DNA of 64,000 bases from contig JAJECX010000044.1 in assembly GCA_022821805.1 (NCBI GenBank), forward strand, positions 62,001 to 126,000, in the 5' to 3' direction. Shown piece after piece: positions 34,677 to 44,700 of this stretch. The position numbers were made by a program, and so were the translations under genes. Position 1 is the first letter of the stretch; each line of letters starts with the position of its first letter. Origin of the DNA: Anaerolineae bacterium (GTDB lineage Bacteria > Chloroflexota > Anaerolineae > Aggregatilineales > Phototrophicaceae). Below the pieces are notes generated by a model that searched no databases, was not told the origin of the DNA, and saw nothing but the letters and a program-made list of their open reading frames with translations.

Positions 34677-35561
34677 ATGTCCTTCCGCCGACTAATCGGC
34701 TGGATCGCGGTGCTCGTCTCTGTCGCGCTTGCGGCTTTGGGTTTTATCGTCTTCGTCCTGGGCGTGCTGATTGAACTGGCCGACGGCATCACCGAGCCGC
34801 TTGATCCCTATATCTCTCCGGTTGCGCAAATGTCGCTGGCGGGCCTCTGCCTTTCCGCGAGCATGATCTTGCTCGGTTTCTTGTTAGTTGGCGTTCTGCT
34901 GGCGCGGCAGTCACGGCAATATGGCGCCGGCTATGGTGAAGCCTATCGCCTGATGCAAAAGCTGAAGTTTCCGGAAGCGATTCAGTTGTTGGAACGAGTG
35001 CTTGCCGGTGGCAAGATCACGCCTGATTTGCTAATGCTGCTGACCAGCGCCTACGCCTATAACGGTCAATTGGCGAAAGCGCAGGAGACCGCCGATCGCG
35101 CTGTACAAATGTTTCCGCGCGATGCTGGCGCGTACATGACTTTGGCGAATGGCTACCGCATGCAAGCGAGCTATGGTGAAGCAGCCATCGCCCTTCACAC
35201 CGCTGCTCAGCTTTCCCCGGCTCAACCAATTATCTGGGCCGAGTTGGGTTTTGTGCAGCAGTTGGCGGGCGAGCGCGACTCGGCGATGGAGTCGTTTAAG
35301 CATGCGGCGCTGTATTCAATGCCGTCCATGTATGCCGTGCGAGTCCATTATTATCTGTCGCGCCACTATCGAAAACAGGGCGACCGGGAGAATGCGCAGC
35401 GTGCCGCCGAACGAATGGTAGCGACCGAGCATGGGCTGCAAGCCTGGAAGTCGACATTGCGCGCCCTAGAGGGTACAGCCTACGGAAGCTTGCTCCATTA
35501 CGAAATCGAAATGATTGAAGAAGCGATCGCCGAGACGCAAAGCAAGAGGAAGAATACTTGA
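34677..35561 (+). CDS. Membrane-anchored TPR protein 2 (two TM segments)
   Basis: A 294-residue protein. Two hydrophobic segments (~7-34, LIGWIAVLVSVALAALGFIV; ~55-78, LAGLCLSASMILLGFLLVGV) are followed by TPR-like helices from ~95 to 280 (LLMLLTSAYAYNGQLAKAQE, AYMTLANGYRMQASYGEAAI). ATG 34677 has GGAGA 6 nt upstream. It sits 13 nt after TPR protein 1, and its stop overlaps the start of TPR protein 3 by 1 nt. The order and shared plan suggest three subunits of one membrane-associated complex, or duplicates of an ancestral gene. Confidence 0.75.
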   Translation: MSFRRLIGWIAVLVSVALAALGFIVFVLGVLIELADGITEPLDPYISPVAQMSLAGLCLSASMILLGFLLVGVLLARQSRQYGAGYGEAYRLMQKLKFPEAIQLLERVLAGGKITPDLLMLLTSAYAYNGQLAKAQETADRAVQMFPRDAGAYMTLANGYRMQASYGEAAIALHTAAQLSPAQPIIWAELGFVQQLAGERDSAMESFKHAALYSMPSMYAVRVHYYLSRHYRKQGDRENAQRAAERMVATEHGLQAWKSTLRALEGTAYGSLLHYEIEMIEEAIAETQSKRKNT

Positions 35562-36379
35562 TGATGCTTTGGCAGGCCGCGCGTGATCTGACGCGTCGGC
35601 TGCCGGAATGGGATACGCCCGCCAAAGTGTCGCTCGCTATTGCCCTTCCGCTTTTGATATTGCTGCTGGGCATAGGATTCTTTGGACCGGAGTCCGTTCA
35701 GTTGCCGGCGAGGCTAGGCGCCTTCGGCCTGCTGATCACGGTTCAGTTGCTTTTCCTGTGGGCCAATCGGCGCGATGCCTCGCCTTATCATCAGGCGCAG
35801 CAACACTACGTCGCCGGGGATTACCAAGCCGCGCGCGATTTGCTCGAGACGATGCCCGAACGCGGACGCGCTTCAGTCGACGCGTTGGTCCTGCTCGGCA
35901 ACACCTATCGAAATTTGGGCAATTTCAACTCGGCGCAGGCAGCGCTGGACCACGCGCTGGAGCTGAATTCGCGGCATCACCTAGCGCTCTTCAGCGCCGG
36001 GAAACTTCATCTTGTGCAGGGCAATTATCATGCGACCTGCGAATTTGTCGAGCGAGCGATCCAAACCGGCGCGCCCGAGCTCGTGCGATTCGAATTAGGG
36101 CAGGCGCAGTTCTTGCTTGGCAATCATGACGAGGCATTACGGCATCTCAGTGCCGCTCGCCATGCATTGGCTGATGATCCTTTTCAATCGATTCTGATAA
36201 ACGTCTACTTGCGCGAGTTGAGCGCGGGCGATTTGCCCCCTGGCGAATTCATTCAAGAGTACGTTCAGTTTTGGCGCGGCGAGGCATTGAAGTACTCGGA
36301 GACGCCCTATGGAAAACACCTGGCTGAGACAATCAGCGAGCTGGCCATTGGTATTGATGATGAACGAGATCTGAACTGA
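35561..36379 (+). CDS. Membrane-anchored TPR protein 3 (two TM segments)
   Basis: A 272-residue protein. Two hydrophobic segments (~24-43, VSLAIALPLLILLLGIGFF; ~50-70, LGAFGLLITVQLLFLWA) are followed by TPRs from ~80 to 210 (AQQHYVAGDYQAARDLLETM, LLGNTYRNLGNFNSAQAALD, AGKLHLVQGNYHATCEFVER). It starts with ATGATG overlapping the previous stop. It is the last of the trio; ileS follows after a 240-nt regulatory gap. Function is unknown. Confidence 0.75.
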   Translation: MMLWQAARDLTRRLPEWDTPAKVSLAIALPLLILLLGIGFFGPESVQLPARLGAFGLLITVQLLFLWANRRDASPYHQAQQHYVAGDYQAARDLLETMPERGRASVDALVLLGNTYRNLGNFNSAQAALDHALELNSRHHLALFSAGKLHLVQGNYHATCEFVERAIQTGAPELVRFELGQAQFLLGNHDEALRHLSAARHALADDPFQSILINVYLRELSAGDLPPGEFIQEYVQFWRGEALKYSETPYGKHLAETISELAIGIDDERDLN

Positions 36380-36620
36380 ATTGGGATCAAATGCCAGCCC
36401 GTCTCGCGACTTAACCCTTTTACCTCCTTCCAATTTACGCCATAATCCCTGCCAATATTCGCTCCCGCAGGGGATGCGCCAAAGCAAGGAGGTGCTTACG
36501 TGGTGTCGCATCGGAATATGCACACACCGCGGGTCATTGCCTGTTGATACGAATCACGCGCCACTGCGCGCATTTTTACGTTGAGGTATTCGTATCAATC
36601 CAAGGGAGAATCCATCACTC
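36380..36620 (+). promoter_or_regulatory. Structured 5' leader of ileS with a short uORF
   Basis: Three hairpins lie in 240 nt. At 36442-36476 ATCCCTGC pairs with GCAGGGGAT. At 36499-36531 CGTGGTGT pairs with ACACCGCG, with an inner GCAT/ATGC stem. At 36544-36598 TTGATACGAAT pairs perfectly with ATTCGTATCAA. The last hairpin ends just before the ileS ribosome site (AAGGGAG near 36603). No canonical T-box motif is present. It probably controls ileS expression. Confidence 0.55.
36500..36547 (+). CDS. Putative 15-codon leader peptide (uORF) upstream of ileS
   Basis: GTG start at 36500 with a perfect AAGGAGG ribosome site 7 nt upstream (36486-36492). The peptide would read MVSHRNMHTPRVIAC. Its TGA stop lies in the left arm of the 11-bp inverted repeat, so a ribosome on the uORF would block that hairpin. 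The coding stretch is itself folded in the second hairpin. It has only one Ile codon, near the end. Confidence 0.4.
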   Translation: MVSHRNMHTPRVIAC

Positions 36621-39600
36621 ATGTTTAGAGAAGTAAACCCGCGAGTTAACAGCGAAGTCATCAACCGTTTGGAGCAGCAGCAGCTTGACTTCTGGCGGTA
36701 TAACCGCGTTTTTGAGCGCACCACCGAGGGACGCGAAGACGCGCCTCGCTATGTCTTTTATGAAGGACCGCCAACGGCAAATGGCACACCCGGCAGCCAT
36801 CATGTTCTGTCTCGGGCGTTCAAGGATATGTTCCCGCGCTACAAAGTGATGCAGGGATTCTTCTGTCTGCGCCGCGGCGGCTGGGATACCCATGGTTTGC
36901 CGGTCGAAATCGAGGTGGAAAAAGAACTCGGCTTCGAAAACAAGGGACAGATTGAAGAATACGGCGTTGCCGAGTTCAACGCCAAATGCCGCGCAAACGT
37001 CTTTCAGCACATCAACGAATGGGAAAAACTGACGGAACGCACCGCCTTCTGGGTCAATCTGGATGACGCCTACGTCACATTTTCCAACGACTACATCGAG
37101 AGCGTCTGGTGGATCCTCAAGCAATTCTGGGACAAGGGATTGCTCTACCGCGGCTACAAAGTCGTGCCCTACAGCCCATCGTCAGGGACGCCGCTCAGCA
37201 CGCATGAAGTCGCTCAGGGATACAAGACCATAGTCGATCCCAGCATCTACGTTCGTTTCCCGGTACGAGACAAGTCCGGCGTGTACCTGCTCGCCTGGAC
37301 GACAACCCCCTGGACGCTGCCGGCAAACGCGGCATTGGCGGTTGGCGCCGATGTGAATTACGTCATGGTTGAAGGTCCCGCCAGCGACGGCGAAGGCGTC
37401 GAGCAGCTCATCCTGGCCGAGGCTTTGATGGAGAAGGCGCTGGCAAAAGCTGACGAATACAAGGTGGTAGAACGCTTGAAGGGCAGCGATCTGGTTGGCT
37501 GGCGTTACAAGCCCCTCTACACCTTTGTCCCGGTGGAGCAAGACTACGCGTACATCGTCGCTGCCGATTATGTCAGCACCGAAGACGGCACCGGCATTGT
37601 GCATACCGCGCCCGCTTACGGCGTCGACGATTTGGCGACCGGGCAGAAGCATGATCTGCCCGTCTTAATCACGGTGGACGAAACCGGCCATTTTATCGAT
37701 GCGGTTTCGACCTTCCGCGGCATGTGGTTCAAAGACGCCGACCGCCATATCATCAGCGATTTGGTCGAGCGCGGCTTGATGTACCGTCACGAAACCTACA
37801 AACATAGCTACCCGCACAACTGGCGCGACGGATCGCCCTTGATGTATTTTGCCCGCGAGACCTGGTTCATCGACACGCTCAAATACAAGCAGAAAATGAT
37901 CGACCTGAACAAGACCGTGAATTGGGTTCCAAAACACATCAGGGACGGTCGTTTCGGCAATTGGCTGGATGATCTTAAGGAATGGTCGCTGGGCCGGGAA
38001 CGCTACTGGGGCACGCCGCTGCCCGTTTGGGTGGACGATCAAACGGGCGAGATGATCTGCGTCGGCAGCGTCGAAGAATTGAGCGAGCTCGCCGGGGGCG
38101 ATCTGAGCGATCTTGATTTGCACCGTCCCTACGTGGATGATGTCACCTTCGATAATCCGAACGGAGATGGCGGCACGATGCGCCGCGCGCCGGAAGTCAT
38201 CGACGTCTGGTTCGACAGCGGCGCCATGCAAGTGGCGCAGTGGGCATATCCCAAGCGCAATAATGACATCTTTGAAGAGCAGCATCCGGCCGATTACATT
38301 TGCGAGGCGGTGGATCAGACGCGGGGCTGGTTCTACAGCCTTCACGCTATCGCGGCAATGCTCTTCGAAACGGTCTCCTTCAAAAACGTCATCTGCCTCG
38401 GCCATATCCTGGACGAAAACGGACAGAAGATGTCCAAGAGCCTCGGCAACGCCGTTGACCCCTGGATGGTGCTGGAGCAGGCGGGCGCCGATGCCTTTCG
38501 CTGGTACATGTATACATCGGGACCGCCGGGCGAGTCGCGCCGTTTTTCCATCAATCTGGTCAACGACGTGATCAAGAAGTTCTGGTCCACCTTGTGGAAT
38601 ACCTACAGCTTTTTCGTCACATACGCCAACATTGATGGTTGGACGCCGTCTCAATCCGCTCCTGATCCGGCGGAGCGCGAACCGCTTGATCAATGGCTGC
38701 TGGCGGAGCTGCACAGTCTGATACGTACAGTGACCGATGCTTTCGAACAATACGACGCGGTCAATGCCACGCGTCCGATTGAAGAATTTGTCGAGCGCTT
38801 GAGCAACTGGTATGTGCGCTTGAGCCGCGATCGCTTTTGGAAGAGCGAAGTAGATAACGACAAGCTAAGCGCCTACGCGACGCTATACGAGACGCTGACG
38901 ACAGTGGCGCAGTTATTGGCGCCTACTATGCCATTTCTGAGCGAGGAGATGTATCGGAATCTTGTCGCGGAACAAAATGGCGCCAAAGCCGACAGCGTGC
39001 ATTTGTCGCGCTGGCCCGCTTGCGACGCTTCGCTGATAGACCAGCGCCTTATCGGGGAGATGGCGCTGGCGCGCCGTTTGGTTAGGCTGGGGCTGGCTGC
39101 CCGCAATGCGGCGCAGATCGGCGTGCGGCAGCCCTTGGCTGATGTGCAATTCGCATTGCGCGATGTCTCGGAGGCGCCGATTGTCGAGCGTTACGCCCAT
39201 TTGCTAAAGAGCGAACTGAATATCAAGTCCTTGAGCGTAATGGGCGCCGATGAGGCGAGCGCATTCGAGTCTACCACGGTGTACAGTCTCAACCCCCTGC
39301 CGCGATATCTTGGGCGAAAATACGGCAAGGACTTCAAGGCGATTCAAGCGGCTCTGCGAGATGGAGAACAGGACTTTGTGCGACCGCTTGCCGAAAAATT
39401 GCTGGCGGGTGGAAACATCACGATCGAACTAAACGGAGCGAGCTTCGAGATCTTAAACGAAGAATGCGAGGTGAAAGTCAGCGTCACGACGCCGGAAGGG
39501 GCGGTCGAAGATGGCGGCTACGTAGCAGTGCTGAATACACGGCTGACCTCAGACTTGCTCCAGGAAGGCTTGGCTCGCGAGCTCATCCGCCGCATTCAGA

Positions 39601-39824
39601 ATCTGCGCAAAAAAGCGGATTTCGCGCTGGATGACCGTATCGAGATTGTTTATCGCGATGCCTCGGGCGCCAATGACGCTGTGATGCAGCTTTACAGTGG
39701 ATATATTTGCGCCGAAACGCTGGCGGATAGTTTGGCGCCCGGCGCATTGTCGGACGAATACGTACAGGAAACGGTCGCGATACGCGGGGAATCATTGACG
39801 ATCGGTGTAAGACGCAAGCATTGA
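36621..39824 (+). CDS. ileS: Isoleucyl-tRNA synthetase, IleS2 (eukaryote-like) type
   Basis: A 1067-residue class I synthetase charging tRNA-Ile. The HIGH-equivalent motif is in ANGTPGSHHVLSRAFKDMFP (HHVL 60-63), and GGWDTHGLPVEIEVEKELG follows. The editing CP1 domain contains LLAWTTTPWTLPANAAL and DGTGIVHTAPAYG with its conserved Asp. KMSKS is at 603-607, then LGNAVDPW. The GxHHVL form of HIGH and the long C-terminal domain without a zinc-finger end identify the IleS2 branch. That branch is commonly less sensitive to mupirocin than IleS1; sensitivity here is an inference from class. A clear terminator follows the gene. Confidence 0.96.
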   Translation: MFREVNPRVNSEVINRLEQQQLDFWRYNRVFERTTEGREDAPRYVFYEGPPTANGTPGSHHVLSRAFKDMFPRYKVMQGFFCLRRGGWDTHGLPVEIEVEKELGFENKGQIEEYGVAEFNAKCRANVFQHINEWEKLTERTAFWVNLDDAYVTFSNDYIESVWWILKQFWDKGLLYRGYKVVPYSPSSGTPLSTHEVAQGYKTIVDPSIYVRFPVRDKSGVYLLAWTTTPWTLPANAALAVGADVNYVMVEGPASDGEGVEQLILAEALMEKALAKADEYKVVERLKGSDLVGWRYKPLYTFVPVEQDYAYIVAADYVSTEDGTGIVHTAPAYGVDDLATGQKHDLPVLITVDETGHFIDAVSTFRGMWFKDADRHIISDLVERGLMYRHETYKHSYPHNWRDGSPLMYFARETWFIDTLKYKQKMIDLNKTVNWVPKHIRDGRFGNWLDDLKEWSLGRERYWGTPLPVWVDDQTGEMICVGSVEELSELAGGDLSDLDLHRPYVDDVTFDNPNGDGGTMRRAPEVIDVWFDSGAMQVAQWAYPKRNNDIFEEQHPADYICEAVDQTRGWFYSLHAIAAMLFETVSFKNVICLGHILDENGQKMSKSLGNAVDPWMVLEQAGADAFRWYMYTSGPPGESRRFSINLVNDVIKKFWSTLWNTYSFFVTYANIDGWTPSQSAPDPAEREPLDQWLLAELHSLIRTVTDAFEQYDAVNATRPIEEFVERLSNWYVRLSRDRFWKSEVDNDKLSAYATLYETLTTVAQLLAPTMPFLSEEMYRNLVAEQNGAKADSVHLSRWPACDASLIDQRLIGEMALARRLVRLGLAARNAAQIGVRQPLADVQFALRDVSEAPIVERYAHLLKSELNIKSLSVMGADEASAFESTTVYSLNPLPRYLGRKYGKDFKAIQAALRDGEQDFVRPLAEKLLAGGNITIELNGASFEILNEECEVKVSVTTPEGAVEDGGYVAVLNTRLTSDLLQEGLARELIRRIQNLRKKADFALDDRIEIVYRDASGANDAVMQLYSGYICAETLADSLAPGALSDEYVQETVAIRGESLTIGVRRKH

Positions 39825-39851
39825 CTTAGCAAAGTTCACCAACACAGATTG

Positions 39852-39889
39852 CAGGGCGGATCGCAGAAATGGATTCGCTCTGTTTTTTT
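39852..39889 (+). terminator. Intrinsic terminator of ileS
   Basis: CAGGGCGGATC (39852-39862) pairs with GATTCGCTCTG (39872-39882), 11 pairs including two G-U, around a 9-nt loop. Seven T follow. It ends 65 nt after the middle of the intergenic start and before the pucR promoter area. Confidence 0.85.
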
Positions 39890-40011
39890 CCTCTTATCTT
39901 TTGTTACAATTGGTGAGAACACACAAATGGAAAATGGCTTCTTGTTCATTCTTATGAATTTCGCCGATTTCCTGGCGGGCGCATTTTGATACAGAAGACT
40001 GGAATCTGGTT

Positions 40012-41667
40012 ATGTCTGATAAAAACGCAGCTTCGATTCAATCCTTGCTTCGTTACTCTTTGCCATTGGGCGCCAGCATCGTCGCTGGCGACCCGGATAC
40101 GCAGGTGAACTGGTCAATAACCATCCGGGCGCAACCGCCTGTCTTTCCCGACATCTATGGCGGGGAACTGGCGCTGGTATCGATGGACGTATTACGCAGC
40201 TTTGACAGTCGTTTGACGCTTTCCAGTGTCTTGCGCCAGTTGGCGGAATTCGGCGTCAATGGCGTCTTGGCTACTGGCTCTATCGGGCACGATGCGGTCG
40301 AGGCGGCCAACGATTGCGGCGTCGCGTTACTTTCCGTCCCGGAGGATACAAGCCTTACGACAGTTGAACGCGCGGTAAACTCGCTTATTTTGAATCACTC
40401 CGCGCGATTGACCGAGCGCGCGATTGAAATTCAGCGGCAACTGACGCGTCTTTCGGCCGAGAATCGCGATCTCAACAGCCTGCTGCAGGTTATGTCCCGC
40501 TCCACAGGCAAGCCGATTGCGATTCACGACGACGCCGGTACATTGATCACACAAATAATGCCTTATCTCGGGCGGCGCGGACTGAACGGCCGTGGCGGCG
40601 GCATTCCGGCGCGGCACGACGAATTCAAGCAGTGGCTCGGTGATCATGCTCCGTCCTTGCTCGGCATGATCAGCGCCAGCCCGCTCGGTTGCACGACCGT
40701 GCTCAAAGTGGAAAAGCGCGTCGCCGGTTATTTGTCGGTGATCGACAGCGCCGGCAGCCTCACGGAATTCGACCGACTTGTGCTGACCTACGGCGCTGAT
40801 GTTTGCGCGATAGAAATGGCGAAGAATCGCGCCATCGCGTCGGCGGTGGAACAGACGCGCGGCGACTGGATCCAAATGTGGCTGAGCGGCACACCGGCCG
40901 ACGATGATCTCTTGCGCACTCGCGCTCAACGCGCCGGGTTTCAGCCCGGTTCTCGCTATGCGGTGACTGTCTATCGCGCAACCGACGCCGCTGGACAGTC
41001 CCTTCCATTAGAATCTTTGATTTCACTGGTTCGCGATGATATGTCTCGTCGGGGAGTCAACGGCGCAGTCGGTCAGTATGTGGATGTCATCGTCGCCCTG
41101 TATCCGTTGGACGAAGATGATGCGGTGGCATTGAGCCGGTCTCGCTCCTCGATAGAGGATGTTCGATCGCAGTTGGCAGTGCGCAGGCCAGAAGGCTTCG
41201 TATCGGCAGGCATCAGCCGGCCGGCGGCCGGTCTGTCAAATCTGCGCGACGCCTATCGTGAGGCAAAAGACGCCGTCGGCATCGCCTATGAATTGAACGA
41301 TCATAATATGACCACGTTTTATGGCGACCTGAAGCTGTATCAATTGCTGCTGGCGCTGAAAGAACGCAATCTGGAGCATTTGCATCACTTTTGCCACGAC
41401 GCGCTCGGTCCCTTGATCGAGCATGACAGACGCAAACAGAGCGACCTCGTCCGCACCTTAAGCGGCTTTTTCGGCGCCAATGGAAACTTGGCCAAGGCGG
41501 CGCAAGAATTAGATGTGCATCGCAACACGCTGGTCTATCGTTTGGAGCGCATCGCCGAATTGACGGAACTCGACCTCGATGACTCGGACAACCGCCTGAT
41601 ATTACACTTGGCTCTGAAAACGCAGCGCGTTCTGGCGACAATCCCCGGGGAGCGGGCGACCGCCTGA
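40012..41667 (+). CDS. PucR-family transcriptional regulator 1
   Basis: A 551-residue regulator. Residues ~1-140 form the PucR N-terminal ligand domain (GASIVAGDPDTQVNWSITIR, GGELALVSMDVLRSF). A middle GAF/CdaR-like part follows (~170-420, IAIHDDAGTLITQI), then the C-terminal HTH_30 (~490-535, NLAKAAQELDVHRNTLVYRL). Studied relatives sense purine catabolites or sugar acids and control catabolic genes. It is convergent with the neighbouring glutamate synthase gene. A paralogue lies on the other side of that gene, which makes nitrogen-related control a reasonable inference, not a demonstrated one. Confidence 0.9.
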   Translation: MSDKNAASIQSLLRYSLPLGASIVAGDPDTQVNWSITIRAQPPVFPDIYGGELALVSMDVLRSFDSRLTLSSVLRQLAEFGVNGVLATGSIGHDAVEAANDCGVALLSVPEDTSLTTVERAVNSLILNHSARLTERAIEIQRQLTRLSAENRDLNSLLQVMSRSTGKPIAIHDDAGTLITQIMPYLGRRGLNGRGGGIPARHDEFKQWLGDHAPSLLGMISASPLGCTTVLKVEKRVAGYLSVIDSAGSLTEFDRLVLTYGADVCAIEMAKNRAIASAVEQTRGDWIQMWLSGTPADDDLLRTRAQRAGFQPGSRYAVTVYRATDAAGQSLPLESLISLVRDDMSRRGVNGAVGQYVDVIVALYPLDEDDAVALSRSRSSIEDVRSQLAVRRPEGFVSAGISRPAAGLSNLRDAYREAKDAVGIAYELNDHNMTTFYGDLKLYQLLLALKERNLEHLHHFCHDALGPLIEHDRRKQSDLVRTLSGFFGANGNLAKAAQELDVHRNTLVYRLERIAELTELDLDDSDNRLILHLALKTQRVLATIPGERATA

Positions 41668-41737
41668 ATCTCGGTCAAGCGGCTTTCGCGTTGACTAAAT
41701 AGAACTGCCGTCCGCTTTCGGTAACTCGGCGCTGAAA

Positions 41738-44700
41738 TTAACTCTCGTTGACGATCTTGCGCGCTACCGGCGGCGCGATCTTGATGAAGTGATCGCTCGG
41801 TCGTTTCAGCAGCGGATACAGTGGCTCAGCCGCTTGCGACTGGTGGTTTTCCTCTAGCGTGCGAATGTACTCGTTCAAGAGTTCGCGCACGTCATTGTGT
41901 CCATCGTCGTCCAGCGGCTGTATCTCAACAACGGAGCCCGCCGCGATGCGATGGCGAACCGCATCAATGGTTAAGCCCATCTCCGGCTGAATCCGCTGGT
42001 AAACCACGCCACCGGTCATGCCGGCGCACATCCATGGTCCGGGGTCTCCCAGGACCACTGCGCGACCAGAGGTCATATATTCAAAGGCGTATCCCTTTAG
42101 ATTGGCTCGAGCGCCCATGCCGCCGAGACTGTCATTCAGTGGCTCGACGATCTCGCCGCCAAAGACGACATCGGCGCCACTCATGCGGATGCAGGCGCGC
42201 GTGTCGGCATCGCCCTGCACGAGGAAGAGACCGCCTTGAGCGCCATAAGCGAAGCTCTTGCCAACCGAACCGTCAAGCCGGCGGCCCTTATGGTTGAGTC
42301 CCTTAAGAATTGAGACTTTGCTGCCGGCCGCGCACTTGCCGACGCCATCCTGCGCCCCGCCTTCCACCAGTACATTCACCGGATCATCAATGAATGCGGC
42401 CAAGCCATTGCCCGGAATGGCTGAGTTGCTGAACGACAGATTGATCGCGCGTATGCGATTCGCCTGCGGAAGCGCCTGACGTTTGATGGCCCCGACCAGA
42501 TGCGTGCCCAGCGCGCGATCCATCGCCATGACTTGCTCATCATCGTAGGTGAGCTCGTATTCGCCCTTGCTCACGTATTCGGTGACGATGTCGGTGATCT
42601 GCTTGCTCACCGTGTTGCGCGGCCGTGAGATGCGCCGCCCGCCCGGTTGCGCCGGAGTCAACTGCGCGCGCGGGACTGGATGCAGCAGGCGGCTCAGGTC
42701 AATGCGATCATGATGCGAGCGTTGATAGAGCAGGTCGGCGCGTCCGACCAAGTCTTGCAGGTTGCGAACGCCCATTTTGCCCGCCCATTTGCGAATATCG
42801 TCGGCCAATGAATCAAACATTGTTACGATGCTATGTGGTGAGCCGCGCTCCTCAAATGGACGGAAAGCCTTGAAAGCGCGCTTTTCCGCTTCTTCCTTTG
42901 TCTTCACATGCGTTGTGATGCCGACGTGGCAAGTGCCATCCTGGCAGCCGCGACAGATCGTGCAACCCAAGGCGACCATCGCCAAGGTGGCGAAACCGAC
43001 GCGGTTGGCGCCAAGACAGACCATCTTGATAACATCGCGTCCACTCTTCATGCCGCCGTCAGCCCAGATTTCGACATCGTCTCGCAAACCGCTTTCGATC
43101 AAGTGGCGGTGGGCGAGCCATACACCAATCTCCGCTGGCAAGCCAACGTGCCGCAAGGCATGCGCGCGAGCAGCGCCGGTGCCCCCGGTATAGCCGGTAA
43201 TCGTGATGATATCGGCGCCCGCTTTGGCCACTCCAACGGCGATGATGCCAATGCCCGGTACGACCGGCAGCTTGACCGATACCTTGGCGTGGGGATTAGC
43301 CGTCTTGAGCTCGTCTATTAGTTGGGCAAGATCTTCAATCGAGTATAGATCGTGATTGTTGCTCGGCGAAATCAAGCCGACTCCCGGCGTCGTGCTGCGC
43401 ACCGCCGCAATCTGCTCGGTGACCTTGTAACCGGGGAGATGCCCGCCTTCGCCAGGTTTCGCGCCTTGCCCGATCTTGATCTCGATATAATCGGCCGCGT
43501 TCAAAAAAGCGATATTGACGCCGAATCGTCCCGAAGCTACCTGCTGCCCGCGGTTGCGCGGGTGACGTCCGAGCAGGTCGTGAATCTCTCCGCCTTCGCC
43601 ATTCATGCAGATGATGTTGAGCAAGTGGGCGGCTTCTGCGTAGGAGCGGTAGGCGAGCTCGCCTTGCGAACCAAAGGACATGGCGCTGATAATGACCGGC
43701 ATGTCATAGCCCTTGACGCTGATGTCCACCTCGTCGGGTTTGGTAGGGGCGCTGCTCTCCTTCAGCCCCAGAACATGCCGCAAAGATACCGGCATCTTTT
43801 CTTCAAGGTTTAGCAACGTCTCGGTATAATCATCGAATTCCAATTCGCCGTGGGCGACTGCCTCAGCCTTCTTCCACATCTTAGGGTAAAAGCGATCGGG
43901 GTTCTTCAAACGCGCGCGCGCTTCACCGCGGAATTCTTGCGCGCGCTCCTGGGCATCGTCATACAGGGAGGTCCAGGTCAGACCGCGACCGGTGGATCCG
44001 AAGTAGTTGGGCGTGCCCAGCAGGTTGGCGAGATTGCGTGAAAGGCCGATCGAACTGAAGCTGTGCCCGTATCCGCGCAATTCGTGACAGCCGACGGTCG
44101 ATGTGATTTTCTGCAAGCCGGCGTGTATCGCCTTCAAGGTATTGCCCAGCGACGTCTCGACCTGCTCGGCGACCAGTGGCTTTCTGCTGCCGCGCGGCGC
44201 TGTGCCCAAGCCGACAGCGTACATGGCGTAGGGCACGATTGCATTGGCGCCCAAGCTCAAGCAAATCGCCAGATCGTGCAAATCCCGCAGCGCTCCGGTG
44301 CGAATGACCAGCCCAACTCTGCGGCGTAGATTTGGTGTGGAATCCGCCAGGCGCAGCGCCTTATCCACAGCGGCAATCGCCAGAAGCGGATCCATGTATA
44401 GCTCGTCGCCCGAGGCAATGGAACTGTCATCAAGGATGACGCACTGCGCGCCATTCAGCACCGCTTCGACCACGCGCTTTTGCAGCGATTCCACCGCGCG
44501 GTCCACGCTTGTATCCATCGGACAACCCATGGAAAAGAAGGCGACTTTGCCTTCAAAAATGTTCGCCAAATCTTGCAAAAGCATAGTGCCTTGCTTGGTG
44601 GCGATGTCGCGGATGCGCGCGATATCGTCAAATTCGGGGAAGGCATCAAGCAAGAGGGGGATTTCCAGGCGGATTAAGGTGGCGTCTTCTTCGCGCCCGG

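Noticed and set aside
36380..36620. T-box riboswitch for ileS
   Set aside because: ACACCGCGGGTC resembles the 3' half of a T-box, but the UGG that pairs with the tRNA CCA end is missing and no AG-bulge stem I or specifier loop could be placed.
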